Source: Lysobacterales bacterium
GTDB lineage: Bacteria; Pseudomonadota; Gammaproteobacteria; Xanthomonadales; BPKI01
Assembly (NCBI GenBank): GCA_026005055.1
Contig: BPKI01000001.1
Coordinates: 744,001-808,000 of the forward strand
DNA length: 64,000 nucleotides
Direction of reading: 5' to 3'
Part shown: positions 25,708-34,093 of the stretch, piece by piece
How positions within the stretch are numbered: the first letter of the stretch is position 1
Layout of the letters: the number at the start of each line of letters is the position of its first letter
Notes under the pieces: model-generated
The model's input: the letters and a program-made list of their open reading frames with translations, nothing else
Database searches by the model: none
What the model was told of the DNA's origin: nothing
Translations under genes and position numbers: made by a program

Positions 25708-26579
25708 GCGTGAAAGTCGGCTTCATCGGCCTCGGGGCCATGGGCTGGCCGATGGCCGCCCATCTCGCTCGCCGAGGGGTGCTCGCGACGGTGTACAACC
25801 GCACGCGGACCCGGGCGGTTCGTTTTGCCAGCGAATTCGGCATTCGCGCGGCGGAAACATTGATCGAACTCGGTCACCGGACGGAGGTGGCGATCCTTTG
25901 CGTGAGCGCGGATGAGGACGTGCTTGAGCTCTGCCGCGAACTGAGGCTTTATCTTCGCCCCGGCAGCTTGGTGATCGATTGCTCCACCGTGGCGCCGGCG
26001 ACGGCGCGCGAGGCGGCGCGGATCCTCGCCACCGAGACGATCGGCTTCTGCGATGCGCCGGTGACGGGCGGGGTGGAGGGCGCCCGCGAGGGCCGGCTGT
26101 CCGTATTGCTCGGAGGTAGCGAAGACGATGCGGCGCGCGCTCGGCCGATCCTGGAATGCTTCGCCAAGCGCATCACTCATCTCGGCCCGGTGGGCAGCGG
26201 CCAGGCGGCGAAGGCGGTGAACCAAGTGATGGTGGCCGGCATCGCCGAGGCGGTTTGCGAGGCTTTGGCGCTGGCCGAACGCCTGGGCTTGCCCGCCGAA
26301 CAGCTGCTGCCCGCGCTCTCAGCCGGCGCCGCGCAGAGCTGGTTTCTCGAGAAGCGCGGCGAGAGCATGCTGCGCCGTGAGTTTGCGCAGGGTTTCAAGG
26401 CGGCGCTCCTCGCCAAGGACCTCGCCATCGTCGAGCGCCTCGGGCAAGAGCTCGGGATCCGTCTTTCGCTCGTCGAACAGGCGATCGCCGACTATCGGCG
26501 GCTGATCGCGCTCGGCCATGGCGAGGAGGACATCTCGGCGCTCATCCGCCTGAAAGCGGGTGAGGCGGCTTCGCCCTGA
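25704..26579 (+). CDS. NAD(P)-dependent beta-hydroxyacid dehydrogenase (HIBADH family)
   Basis: The protein has 291 residues. A Rossmann domain opens with [20 protein letters not shown], and [17 protein letters not shown] and [16 protein letters not shown] are substrate-site motifs. The catalytic lysine lies in [13 protein letters not shown], and the C-terminal half is the all-helical domain. Members reduce or oxidise 3-hydroxyisobutyrate, tartronate semialdehyde or glyoxylate. The exact substrate is not clear. The ATG overlaps the bioB stop, so it is cotranscribed with it, although a biotin role is not implied. Confidence 0.85.
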   Translation: MSVKVGFIGLGAMGWPMAAHLARRGVLATVYNRTRTRAVRFASEFGIRAAETLIELGHRTEVAILCVSADEDVLELCRELRLYLRPGSLVIDCSTVAPATAREAARILATETIGFCDAPVTGGVEGAREGRLSVLLGGSEDDAARARPILECFAKRITHLGPVGSGQAAKAVNQVMVAGIAEAVCEALALAERLGLPAEQLLPALSAGAAQSWFLEKRGESMLRREFAQGFKAALLAKDLAIVERLGQELGIRLSLVEQAIADYRRLIALGHGEEDISALIRLKAGEAASP

Positions 26580-26613
26580 GCCCGGCCTTCACGTCCGCGC
26601 TCCCGCCTTCGGT

Positions 26614-26619
26614 TAGCAT
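26614..26619 (+). promoter_or_regulatory. -10-like TAGCAT inside GTTAGCATCG
   Basis: TAGCAT ends 29 nt before the ATG at 26649. The decamer 26612-26621 is identical to those before alaA and the patatin gene. Confidence 0.4.
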
Positions 26620-26648
26620 CGAGGCAGTTTCCGCCGAGTGCCTGCGAC

Positions 26649-27950
26649 ATGCGCGCCGTCTTTCTGGGCATGGTGCTTCCCCTCACGGCGGCGGCACAAC
26701 TTCCACCCGACCTGACGCTCGAAAGCTTTGCCAGCGGTTTTTCCGGCATCACCGCGATCCGCGGGCCGCACGATGGCAGCGGGCGCGTGTTCGTGCTCGA
26801 GCAAGGCGGGACGATCCGGATCGTGCTTGCCGATGGGACCGTGCTTCCGACGCCCTTCTTCCGACTCTGCGCGAGCGCAGGCCCCGGCTGCTTCGTACCG
26901 CCGGGCGGATTCTCCGGTGCCTCGGGCGAACGCGGGCTCTTGGGCCTTGCTTTTCATCCGCTCTACGCCGCGAACCGACGCCTGTTCATCAACTACACCG
27001 ATGGCGCCGGCCATACCGTGATCGCGAGGCTTCAGGCGCAGGCAGGCAATCCCGACCTCGCCGATCCGGCGAGCTTCGCGATCCTCCTGCGCATCGAACA
27101 GGATTTCTCCAACCACAACGGCGGCGATCTGGCCTTCGGACCGGATGGTTATCTCTACATCGCCATGGGCGATGGCGGCTCGGCGGGCGATCCCTGCTCG
27201 CGCGCGCAGACGCTAAGACCCGCGGATCTGGTGACCGGCGGGTCTTGCGGCAGCCATCTCAGCAGGACGCTGCTCGGCAAGATGCTGCGCATCGATGTCG
27301 ATGCCTCGACCCCGGCCGGCCTCAACACCCTCTGCGGCGCGGCACCGGATGGTTCGGCGCCTTACGGCATTCCGCCGGGCAATCCCTTCCCCTCACCGGA
27401 TCCGCAAGGCCGCTGCGCCGAGATCTGGTCCTGGGGCCTGCGCAATCCCTGGCGATTTTCCTTCGACCGGGCCACCGGCGAGCTCTGGATCGCCGATGTG
27501 GGGCAGAACACGCGCGAGGAGGTGAACCTGGAGCCGGCGAACACGCCGGGCAGGAACTATGGCTGGCGCTGCCGCGAGGGCACCCATGTGTTCAACACGA
27601 GTGCCCCCTTCTGCAACGATCCCGGCAACATCGCGAGCTTCGTTCCGCCCCTCATCGAGTACAACCGCACATCGCCCCGTTGCTCGGTGACCGGCGGCTA
27701 TCGCTATCGCGGTCCCGCCTTCAATCTGCGCGGGCTCTATTTCTTCGGCGATTACTGCGAGGGCCGGGTGCTGGTCGCTTCTCCGGGGCCGAGCGGCTGG
27801 TCCTTCGTCACCTGGAGCCCATCGAGTATCGGCAACATCCGCACTTTCGGCGAGGATGAGGCAGGGCGCCTCTACGTGGGCACGAACAACACCGTCTTTC
27901 GCATCAGCGGCGACCTCACGGTGATCTTCCGCGACGGCTTCGAGGGCTGA
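26649..27950 (+). CDS. secreted PQQ-dependent sugar dehydrogenase-like protein with DGFEG tail
   Basis: This is a 433-residue protein. Residues 1-16 are a signal peptide, then comes a six-bladed beta-propeller of the soluble glucose/sorbosone dehydrogenase (GSDH) family. Family residues are seen in GERGLLGLAFHP, the His-containing NHNGGDLAFGPDGYLYIA, GDGGSAGDP and WGLRNPWRFSFD. Several cysteines suggest disulfides outside the cytoplasm. The last residues, VIFRDGFEG, form a short conserved tail that I know from secreted proteins of Xanthomonadales-like bacteria; its role is unclear. PQQ binding is likely but unproven, and no PQQ synthesis genes are here. Confidence 0.82.
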   Translation: MRAVFLGMVLPLTAAAQLPPDLTLESFASGFSGITAIRGPHDGSGRVFVLEQGGTIRIVLADGTVLPTPFFRLCASAGPGCFVPPGGFSGASGERGLLGLAFHPLYAANRRLFINYTDGAGHTVIARLQAQAGNPDLADPASFAILLRIEQDFSNHNGGDLAFGPDGYLYIAMGDGGSAGDPCSRAQTLRPADLVTGGSCGSHLSRTLLGKMLRIDVDASTPAGLNTLCGAAPDGSAPYGIPPGNPFPSPDPQGRCAEIWSWGLRNPWRFSFDRATGELWIADVGQNTREEVNLEPANTPGRNYGWRCREGTHVFNTSAPFCNDPGNIASFVPPLIEYNRTSPRCSVTGGYRYRGPAFNLRGLYFFGDYCEGRVLVASPGPSGWSFVTWSPSSIGNIRTFGEDEAGRLYVGTNNTVFRISGDLTVIFRDGFEG

Positions 27951-27953
27951 GGC

Positions 27954-28802
27954 TCAGAGGCTCGCCTTGAAGAAATCGGCGACCGCCTGCGGGTTCTCCA
28001 TGTGCAGGTGATGGCTTCCCGGAAGCTTGAGCAGGCGAAGGCGACGGATGGCGGCGAGACGCCGCTCCATGTCGGTCTGGCGGGTGATCGCGCTCGGAGG
28101 ATCGGCGAGCACGAGCGCCACGGGGCATTGGATCGCGGCGAGTAACGCGATCACCGTCTCCTCGCAGAGCCTGAACGGGCTTGGGACGGTGAGCCTCGAG
28201 TCGGAGCGCCAGCGCCAGCCTTCCGAATCGCGTTCGAGCGAGCGCTCGATGAGGAGCCGCGCCGCCTCCGGGGCGAAAGCGCCGGCGCGCGCGCGGGCGA
28301 TGATCAAGGGCTCGGGATCGGGGTAGGTGGGCGTCTCCGCTCGCTCGCGCAGCCGATGGCGGGCGGCGAGCGCCTCGGCGAGGGCGGTGGCGGCATGCTC
28401 GGACGGATGGCTCAAAGGGCCGAGACCCTCGATCAGCCAAAGGCGCTCGACCCGCTCCGGTCGCACGGCGGCATAGAGGCTGGCGACGGCGCCGCCGAGG
28501 GAATGCCCGAGCAGAAGGGCCTGTTCCATGTCCAAGGCGTCGAGGAGAAGCTCGAGATCCTCCAGGTAATCGGCGAAGTGGTACCAGACGCCCGACGGAC
28601 GATGATCGGAATGACCATGCCCCGGCCATTCGATGGAAAGAAGCCGCCATTCGCACATCGCCCCCGCCAAAGGGGCGAAGCTCATGGCGTTGTCGAGCCA
28701 GCCGTGCAAGGCCACGATCGGCGGGGCATCGGCCGGGCCGAAGGCGAGGCCGCGCAGGGTCAGGCCCGAGGCGAGGGGAAGTTCGATCGGCTCGGCATGC
28801 AT
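27954..28802 (-). CDS. alpha/beta hydrolase
   Basis: The protein has 282 residues and is cytoplasmic. The fold is clear: VALHGWLDNAMSF gives the oxyanion hole, the nucleophile Ser is in LLGHSLGGAVAS, and the catalytic His is in LPGSHHLHMENP. The best guess for the acid is an Asp in the LVLADPPS region. It resembles epoxide hydrolase/serine hydrolase members without a defined substrate. It follows hemH, with one base shared between stop and start (TGATG), so it is made together with ferrochelatase. Confidence 0.82.
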   Translation of the reverse strand: MHAEPIELPLASGLTLRGLAFGPADAPPIVALHGWLDNAMSFAPLAGAMCEWRLLSIEWPGHGHSDHRPSGVWYHFADYLEDLELLLDALDMEQALLLGHSLGGAVASLYAAVRPERVERLWLIEGLGPLSHPSEHAATALAEALAARHRLRERAETPTYPDPEPLIIARARAGAFAPEAARLLIERSLERDSEGWRWRSDSRLTVPSPFRLCEETVIALLAAIQCPVALVLADPPSAITRQTDMERRLAAIRRLRLLKLPGSHHLHMENPQAVADFFKASL

Positions 28803-29905
28803 CAGCGGGGGGCAAAGGCGCGCTGCCTCTGGGCGCGCGCCTCATCGGCAAAGGCTAAAGCCGCGGGATCATCCGCTTCGGGCCACCCTTGCAGATGCTT
28901 CCGGATCAGCGAAGCGAGCATCGCAGCGTGGCTTGCGCCATCGTTGAGGCAAGGGATGTAGCGAAAGCGCTCGCCGCCGGCGGCGAGGAAGCGCTCTCTG
29001 CCCTGGATCGCAATTTCCTCCAGCGTCTCCAGGCAATCGACCGCGAAACCAGGACAGAGCACGGCCAGATCGCGGATGCCGCGTCGCGGCAGGTCCGCGA
29101 GCAGCTCGTCGGTGTAGGGTCGAAGCCACGGCTCGCGCCCGAAGCGCGACTGAAAGGCCACGTAAAGGCGTTCGACGGGCCATGGTAGGCGCTCGCCGAG
29201 CTCGCGCGCGGTGCGCTGGCAGTGGCAGAAGTAGGGGTCGCCGGCGCGGAAGTAGCGCTCGGGAATCCCGTGGAAGGAACAGAGGAGGGCTTGCGGGGGG
29301 TCGTCGGCCAGGATCGGCCGCACGCTCTCGGCGAGCGCTTCGATGTAGCCGGGCTCCTGGTGGTAGCCGGTGAGGAAACGAAGCTCTGGCAGCCAGCGCC
29401 AGCGCATGAGTTCCTCCGCCACCGCATCGAAGACCGAAGCGGTGGTGGTGGCCGAGTACTGCGGATAAAGCGGTAGCACCAGCAGCCGGCGTACGCCGGC
29501 TTCGGCGAGCTCGCGCAGCCGGCGCGGGATCGAGGGCTCGCCGTAGCGCATCGCCAGCGCGAGGAGGAGTCGCGAATTCGGGCGGAGGGCGAGCGCATCG
29601 GCGATGCGGGCACGGAGCGCTTCGCTCAGCACCGCGAGCGGCGATCCCTCGGGGCGCCAGATCGAGGCGTAGGCCGCGGCGGAACGGCGCGGGCGGATGC
29701 GCAGCACGATCCCGTGCAGGATCAGCCGCCACAGCCAGCGCGGCAGCTCGACGACGCGGGGATCGGCCAAGAACTCGCCGAGGTAACGGCGCAGCGCCTT
29801 GGCGGTGGGCGCCAGCGGGGTTCCGAGGTTGACGAGCAGGACTCCGGCCCGCTCCGCTTCATCATGCCGAAATCCGGGCCGATCGAAGTTGCGGGAGGAG
29901 GGCAT
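28802..29905 (-). CDS. hemH: ferrochelatase
   Basis: The protein has 367 residues and inserts ferrous iron into protoporphyrin IX, the last step of haem synthesis. GVLLVNLGTPLAPTA opens the fold, and the metal-inserting His is in LLCSFHGIPERYF. LYPQYSATTTASVFD and CPGFAVDCLETLEEI are family signatures, the latter with the conserved Glu residues. The match is full length. Together with HemJ at 58736 it shows that the cell makes its own haem. Confidence 0.94.
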   Translation of the reverse strand: MPSSRNFDRPGFRHDEAERAGVLLVNLGTPLAPTAKALRRYLGEFLADPRVVELPRWLWRLILHGIVLRIRPRRSAAAYASIWRPEGSPLAVLSEALRARIADALALRPNSRLLLALAMRYGEPSIPRRLRELAEAGVRRLLVLPLYPQYSATTTASVFDAVAEELMRWRWLPELRFLTGYHQEPGYIEALAESVRPILADDPPQALLCSFHGIPERYFRAGDPYFCHCQRTARELGERLPWPVERLYVAFQSRFGREPWLRPYTDELLADLPRRGIRDLAVLCPGFAVDCLETLEEIAIQGRERFLAAGGERFRYIPCLNDGASHAAMLASLIRKHLQGWPEADDPAALAFADEARAQRQRAFAPR

Positions 29906-29968
29906 GGGCTAGGCCGTTGAACCAGAGGGAGCGGGCTTCACGGGCTTCCGGGGCTCGGGCGGGGCTGC

Positions 29969-29974
29969 TATATT
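29969..29974 (+). promoter_or_regulatory. -10-like TATATT
   Basis: This AT-rich hexamer is 50 nt before the GTG chosen at 30025 and lies within the longer reading frame. That argues against the upstream start at 29917. A weak TTCCGG stands 17 nt before it. Confidence 0.4.
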
Positions 29975-30024
29975 GCCTCAAACCGGCATCCAGACCGGAA
30001 ACCTCTACGCCGCTGCGTCCGACC

Positions 30025-30984
30025 GTGCACATCCTGCCGATCATTCTCCTCGGCCTCGCTTTATTCGCCGACCCGGCCGCGGCGACGGAGGCGATCGCGC
30101 CGCCGGCGCACGAGAGCGATGTGTATTTCGCCAAGCAGCTCGGCGCCCCGGCGGGAAGCGCTTATACGGTGGGCTTCGACCGGCTTTATCGGATCAACCT
30201 CTCGACGGGCGAGCGCACCCTGATCGGGCAGGTGCGCGACGATAGCTTGGTCTACAACGACATCGAGGGGCTGGCGTTCTCTCCCGACGGGGTCCTCTAC
30301 GGAGTGACGGATTACGCGCTCAAGGTGCTGTTGCGCATCGATCCGGCCACCGGACGCGCGCAGCCCATCGGAAACCTCGGGCTCAACGGCCAGGGCGTGG
30401 GGCCCAACGATCAGCTCGATTTTGGACTCGCTTTCACCTGCGATGGCAAGCTCTGGCTCAGTTCCGATGCGACCCGCCGGCTGTGGGAGGTCGATCCGAA
30501 CAGTGGCCAGGCGCGGCTGGTGGGCGAGCTCGGCGTGCCGATCACCGGACTGGCGGGCCGCGACAAGGAGCTCTATGGCCTCGGCGGAAAGGGGGACCGG
30601 AATCTTTACCGGATCGACCGCGAGACTGCGCGCGTGGAGCCGATCGGTCCGGTCAAACCCGCCGAGGGAGTGGCCTGGTCCCAAGGGGGCCTCGACTTCG
30701 ATGCCCAAGGCGTTCTCTGGGCTTCGCTCGACTACGTCCCGAACGCGCTTCGTCCTGCCGATCTGCTCCGCGTGGATCCCGAAAGCGGGCGAGGCACCTT
30801 GGTCGCGACCCTCGCGCTCGTCGACAACACCGGCGCGCGGTCTCTCGCCATGGCGCCCCCGCCCTGTGCCTCACCGGCCGGGGTTCTGCCTCCGCCCCGG
30901 CCGGTGCCAGCGATTTCGCAACCTTTCCTTCTGCTGACCTTGGGCCTCGTGCTCGCGCTTTTGGCGGGGCGTCGGCTGAGTTGA
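30025..30984 (+). CDS. secreted beta-propeller-like protein with IPTL-like C-terminus
   Basis: The protein has 319 residues from GTG 30025. Residues 1-20 (HILPIILLGLALFADPAAA) are a signal peptide. The middle has repeats of the kind RLYRINLSTGERTLIGQV, LLRIDPATGRAQPIGNL and LYRIDRETARVEPIG, one per propeller blade. The end, PVPAISQPFLLLTLGLVLAL followed by LAGRRLS, is a hydrophobic segment with a basic tail, like the IPTL-CTERM sorting signal. It is probably exported and anchored or processed at the envelope. No enzyme activity is suggested. The signal peptide and the TATATT box both disfavour the ATG-like start at 29917. Confidence 0.7.
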   Translation: MHILPIILLGLALFADPAAATEAIAPPAHESDVYFAKQLGAPAGSAYTVGFDRLYRINLSTGERTLIGQVRDDSLVYNDIEGLAFSPDGVLYGVTDYALKVLLRIDPATGRAQPIGNLGLNGQGVGPNDQLDFGLAFTCDGKLWLSSDATRRLWEVDPNSGQARLVGELGVPITGLAGRDKELYGLGGKGDRNLYRIDRETARVEPIGPVKPAEGVAWSQGGLDFDAQGVLWASLDYVPNALRPADLLRVDPESGRGTLVATLALVDNTGARSLAMAPPPCASPAGVLPPPRPVPAISQPFLLLTLGLVLALLAGRRLS

Positions 30985-31021
30985 ATCCCGGCTGCACCCC
31001 CCCTCGCGGTTGCACCCATCG

Positions 31022-31027
31022 TACAAT
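31022..31027 (+). promoter_or_regulatory. -10-like TACAAT of the SYLF/tat transcription unit
   Basis: TACAAT ends 31 nt before the ATG at 31059. No good -35 box is present. Confidence 0.4.
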
Positions 31028-31058
31028 GGCGCTTCCGCTCGTCCAAGGTTGCAGCCCA

Positions 31059-31733
31059 ATGCGTCTTCTCTCGCTGCTGATTGCTCTCTTGGCGGTCTGG
31101 GCGCCTTCCAGCGAAGGGCGCGAGCGCGAGCTCGAACGCGCCCGCGAGGCGGTGACGGTGCTCAACGAGATCATGTCGGTGCCGGAGAGCGCCATTCCGG
31201 AGTCGCTGCTTCAGGACGCGCGCGCCATTGCCGTGATCCCCAATACGGTCAAGGCGGGATTGACGATCGGTGCGCGTCACGGTCGCGGCTTGCTCGCGGT
31301 GCGCGGGCGTGACAACACGTGGAGCAATCCGGTTTTCATCCGCTTGACCGGAGCCTCGGTGGGTTTCCAGGTGGGGGTGCAGTCGGCCGACATCGTGCTC
31401 GTGTTCCGAACGGATCGCGGCGTTGATTCGGTGGTCAACGGCAAGTTCACTCTCGGTGCCGATGCCTCGGTCGCCGCCGGGCCAGTCGGACGCAATGCCT
31501 CCGCAGCCACCGACGCCCAGTTGCGGGCGGAGATCTACTCCTACTCCCGCGCCCGCGGCTTGTTCGCTGGGGTGGCGTTGGATGGCGCCGCCCTCACCAT
31601 CGATCACCGCGCCAACCAGCGCGCCTACGGGCGCGCCGTCACGCCGCGCCAGATCTTCGCCGGGGGTGTGAACAACGTTCCAGCGCCGATCGTGGATTTC
31701 CGTGATGCGCTGGAGGAGTACACTTCCCGCTGA
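31059..31733 (+). CDS. lipid-binding SYLF domain protein (YSC84/DUF500)
   Basis: The protein has 224 residues. Residues 1-20 look like a signal peptide, and the rest is a SYLF domain: DARAIAVIPNTVKAGLTIGA, GRGLLAVR, PVFIRLTGASVGFQVGVQ, and SYSRARGLFAGVALDGA. Bacterial members are periplasmic or outer-membrane-facing and bind lipids; their role is poorly known. An upstream frame is open, but the signal peptide sets this start. tatA begins 21 nt after the stop, so it may share a transcript with tatABC. Confidence 0.82.
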   Translation: MRLLSLLIALLAVWAPSSEGRERELERAREAVTVLNEIMSVPESAIPESLLQDARAIAVIPNTVKAGLTIGARHGRGLLAVRGRDNTWSNPVFIRLTGASVGFQVGVQSADIVLVFRTDRGVDSVVNGKFTLGADASVAAGPVGRNASAATDAQLRAEIYSYSRARGLFAGVALDGAALTIDHRANQRAYGRAVTPRQIFAGGVNNVPAPIVDFRDALEEYTSR

Positions 31734-31754
31734 GTCACGAAGACGGGAAGCCTG

Positions 31755-31988
31755 ATGGGCATCTCCGGCATCAGCGTCTGGCAGCTCCTGATCATTCTCC
31801 TGATCGTCGTGCTTCTATTCGGCACCAAGCGCCTGCGCGACGTCGGCGGCGATTTGGGCGCCTTCATCCGCAGTTTCCGCAAAGGTCTGCGCGAGGAGGA
31901 AGGGCCCCAGACTGCCGCCGACAAGTCGGCGGGCGGAGAGGGCGGTGCGGAGCCGAGCAAACAATCGCCGCCCGCCCAGCCCTCCTGA
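31755..31988 (+). CDS. tatA: twin-arginine translocase subunit TatA
   Basis: The protein has 77 residues. A short N-terminal membrane helix (SVWQLLIILLIVVLLFG) is followed by the FGTKRLRDVGGDLG hinge and amphipathic helix, and then by a charged, Gln/Ser-rich tail. TatA oligomerises to form the export pore for folded proteins. It is followed three bases later by tatB. Confidence 0.93.
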   Translation: MGISGISVWQLLIILLIVVLLFGTKRLRDVGGDLGAFIRSFRKGLREEEGPQTAADKSAGGEGGAEPSKQSPPAQPS

Positions 31989-31991
31989 GGC

Positions 31992-32243
31992 GTGTTCGAC
32001 GTCGGCTTCTTCGAACTACTGCTGGTCGGGGCAGTGGCGCTGATCGTGCTCGGTCCTGAGCGGCTGCCGCACGCGGCGAGGCTGCTCGCCGGGCTGATTC
32101 GGCGGGCGCGTGCGAGCTGGTACGCGCTCAAGGCGGAGATCGAGCGCGAACTCGAGGAGGAGGCGAGGCAGCGCATCGCGGAGGAAGCGAAGCGCAGCTC
32201 ACCTGAAACGGCGAAGAAGGGCGAGGATGAGCGAAGCGACTGA
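31992..32243 (+). CDS. tatB: twin-arginine translocase subunit TatB (short)
   Basis: The protein has 83 residues from a GTG start. The N-terminus MFDVGFFELLLVGAVALIV keeps the conserved Glu8 and is followed by LGPERLP, both TatB hallmarks. The C-terminal part ends soon after the amphipathic helix, so it is about half the length of E. coli TatB. It works with TatC as the receptor for twin-arginine signal peptides. It overlaps tatC by 17 nt. Confidence 0.9.
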   Translation: MFDVGFFELLLVGAVALIVLGPERLPHAARLLAGLIRRARASWYALKAEIERELEEEARQRIAEEAKRSSPETAKKGEDERSD

Positions 32244-32967
32244 GCCGGAACAGGGTTTCCTCTCTCATCTGGTGGAGCTCCGCAGTCGGCTGCTGCGCGC
32301 CATGCTCGCGGTGCTCCTCGTGTTCCTCGCTCTGCTGCCCTTCGCGCGCTCCCTGTACGGCTGGTTCGCTCAACCGCTCCTCTCGGTTCTGCCCGAAGGA
32401 GCCCAGATGGTTGCCATCGAGGTCGCCTCTCCGCTGCTCGCGCCGCTCAAGCTCAGCCTCTTCGTGGCTTTCGCGCTGGCGCTGCCTTATGTGCTCTACC
32501 AGCTCTGGGCCTTCGTTGCGCCGGGGCTCTACCGGCACGAGCGCCGCCTCGCGCTGCCGATTCTGGTTTCGAGCGTGCTGCTGTTCTATCTCGGCTGCGC
32601 CTTCGCCTACTTCGTCGTCTTCCCGCTGATCTTCGCGTTTTTCGCAGCGATGGCGCCCGAGGGCGTGGCGGTGGCCACCGACATCGGCCGTTACCTCGAT
32701 TTCGTGCTCGCGCTTTTTCTGGCCTTCGGGCTGTCTTTCGAGGTGCCAGTGGCGATCGTGATCCTGGTCATGCTGGGCTGGGTGAGCGTGGATCAGCTGA
32801 GGCGGGCACGTCCCTACGTGATCGTCGCCGCCTTCGTCGTCGGGATGCTGCTTACGCCGCCGGACGTGTTCTCCCAGACCTTGCTCGCGGTCCCCATCTG
32901 TCTGCTCTACGAAGCGGGCATCCTGGCTGCGCGCTGGCTGAGCCACGGAGCGAAGAACTCCGCTTGA
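32227..32967 (+). CDS. tatC: twin-arginine translocase subunit TatC
   Basis: The protein has 246 residues and six membrane helices. The cytoplasmic N-terminus has GFLSHLVELRSRLLRAM, with the conserved signal-peptide-binding Glu. PYVLYQLWAFVAPGLY and LTPPDVFSQTLLAVP are further signatures. The frame is open further upstream, but MSEATEPEQG is the natural start. It is the last gene of the tat cluster. A weak terminator-like hairpin follows (32980-33008). Confidence 0.94.
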   Translation: MSEATEPEQGFLSHLVELRSRLLRAMLAVLLVFLALLPFARSLYGWFAQPLLSVLPEGAQMVAIEVASPLLAPLKLSLFVAFALALPYVLYQLWAFVAPGLYRHERRLALPILVSSVLLFYLGCAFAYFVVFPLIFAFFAAMAPEGVAVATDIGRYLDFVLALFLAFGLSFEVPVAIVILVMLGWVSVDQLRRARPYVIVAAFVVGMLLTPPDVFSQTLLAVPICLLYEAGILAARWLSHGAKNSA

Positions 32968-32979
32968 GGCGGCATTCGC

Positions 32980-33008
32980 TCGCAACGGAACGAAGTTGCG
33001 AATCTTTT
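32980..33008 (+). terminator. weak terminator-like hairpin after tatC
   Basis: TCGCAAC (32980-32986) pairs with GTTGCGA (32995-33001), and TCTTTTC follows. The stem is only 7 bp and the T run is interrupted. Confidence 0.35.
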
Positions 33009-33126
33009 CGGGTGACCGCCTGCTCGGGCGCTGCGGATCGTCGGGCACTGGGTCGCGGAAAGACGTTTTTTTGCGAGACCTCACGCATTTTCACCATTGC
33101 AAATTGCCCTCGATCCGGCGGAGGAT

Positions 33127-33138
33127 CGGATCGATCCG
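33127..33138. promoter_or_regulatory. 12-bp perfect palindrome upstream of the secreted hydrolase
   Basis: CGGATCGATCCG is a perfect palindrome 57 nt before the ATG at 33196. It is of a size and place that could be an operator for a dimeric repressor. No regulator gene is adjacent, so this is only a candidate. The rest of the 228-nt gap shows no gene. Confidence 0.25.
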
Positions 33139-33195
33139 CGTGAGGGGGCGCGGGTCTTACTCGGTCGCTCGATCCATTCGAACGGGGGTTGAATC

Positions 33196-34038
33196 ATGTC
33201 CTTGCATCCGCGCTTTCTCCTTCTCCTGCTCGTCGGCATCGCCTCGCTCCCTCTTGATGCGGCGCGAGCGCAGAACTGCGCCGGGCCCTTCGCCATCGGC
33301 GAGATCCAACGCACCTATCGCGATCCGGCGCGCGGGAACCGCGCCGTCGGGGCGCTCATCCGCTACCCGGCCACACGTGCCGGCAGCAATGCGCCGCCGG
33401 TCACCGGCTGTGCCTTTCCGGCCGTGGTCTTCGGCCACGGTTTCACGATCGGCCATACGGCCTATCGTTTCATCAGCGACGGTTTGGTGCCGGCAGGCTA
33501 CGTGCTCGCCTTTCCGAGCACCGAGGGCGGATTGAGCCCCAGCCATGCGCGCTTCGCCGCCGATCTGGCCTTCGTCGCTCGTGCCCTCGCCACGGATTCG
33601 CTGCTCGGACCGGCGCTCGGTAGCGGCCGCGCCATCGGCGGCCATTCGATGGGCGGCGGCTCGGCGGTACTCGCCGCGTCGGGGAATGCAGGCATCCACG
33701 CCCTTTTCGCGCTGGCACCGGCCGAGACCAATCCTTCGGCGGCCGCGGCGGCAACCGGTGTCAACGTGCCGACGCAGTTCGTACTCGGCAGCCGTGACTG
33801 CGTGACACCTCGCGCCCGCCACGCCCAGCCCATCTTCGATCGTCTAGGAACGCCCTCGGGGCTGAAGTTCATTGAGGAGATCGCCGGAGGAAGCCACTGC
33901 CAGTTCAGCAACGGCGCGTGGACCTGCTCCTTCGGTGAGAGCTCTTGCGGCGGCAGCGCCACGATCAGCGCCAGCGCGCAACATGCGCAGACCATCGCCA
34001 TCCTGCGCGGCTTTCTCGATGGCGTGTTCGGGCGCTGA
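33196..34038 (+). CDS. secreted alpha/beta hydrolase with disulfides
   Basis: The protein has 280 residues. Residues 1-25 are a signal peptide. The catalytic triad can be read as Ser151 (AIGGHSMGGGSAV), Asp201 (LGSRDCVTP) and His234 (GGSHCQFSNG). Several cysteines lie next to the Asp and His and near the C-terminus (CSFGESSC), which suggests disulfide-stabilised loops outside the cytoplasm. The layout resembles dienelactone-hydrolase and chlorophyllase/polyester-hydrolase-like secreted esterases. The substrate is not known. A strong intrinsic terminator follows at 34062. Confidence 0.78.
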   Translation: MSLHPRFLLLLLVGIASLPLDAARAQNCAGPFAIGEIQRTYRDPARGNRAVGALIRYPATRAGSNAPPVTGCAFPAVVFGHGFTIGHTAYRFISDGLVPAGYVLAFPSTEGGLSPSHARFAADLAFVARALATDSLLGPALGSGRAIGGHSMGGGSAVLAASGNAGIHALFALAPAETNPSAAAAATGVNVPTQFVLGSRDCVTPRARHAQPIFDRLGTPSGLKFIEEIAGGSHCQFSNGAWTCSFGESSCGGSATISASAQHAQTIAILRGFLDGVFGR

Positions 34039-34061
34039 GGAAGCCTCTCCGCTCTCTCTTG

Positions 34062-34093
34062 CCCCGCGCGCCGACCGGGCGCGCGGGGTTTTT
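34062..34093 (+). terminator. intrinsic terminator of the secreted hydrolase gene
   Basis: CCCCGCGCG (34062-34070) and CGCGCGGGG (34080-34088) form a perfect 9-bp stem, with two more possible pairs inside, followed at once by TTTTT. It lies 24 nt after the stop. Confidence 0.88.
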
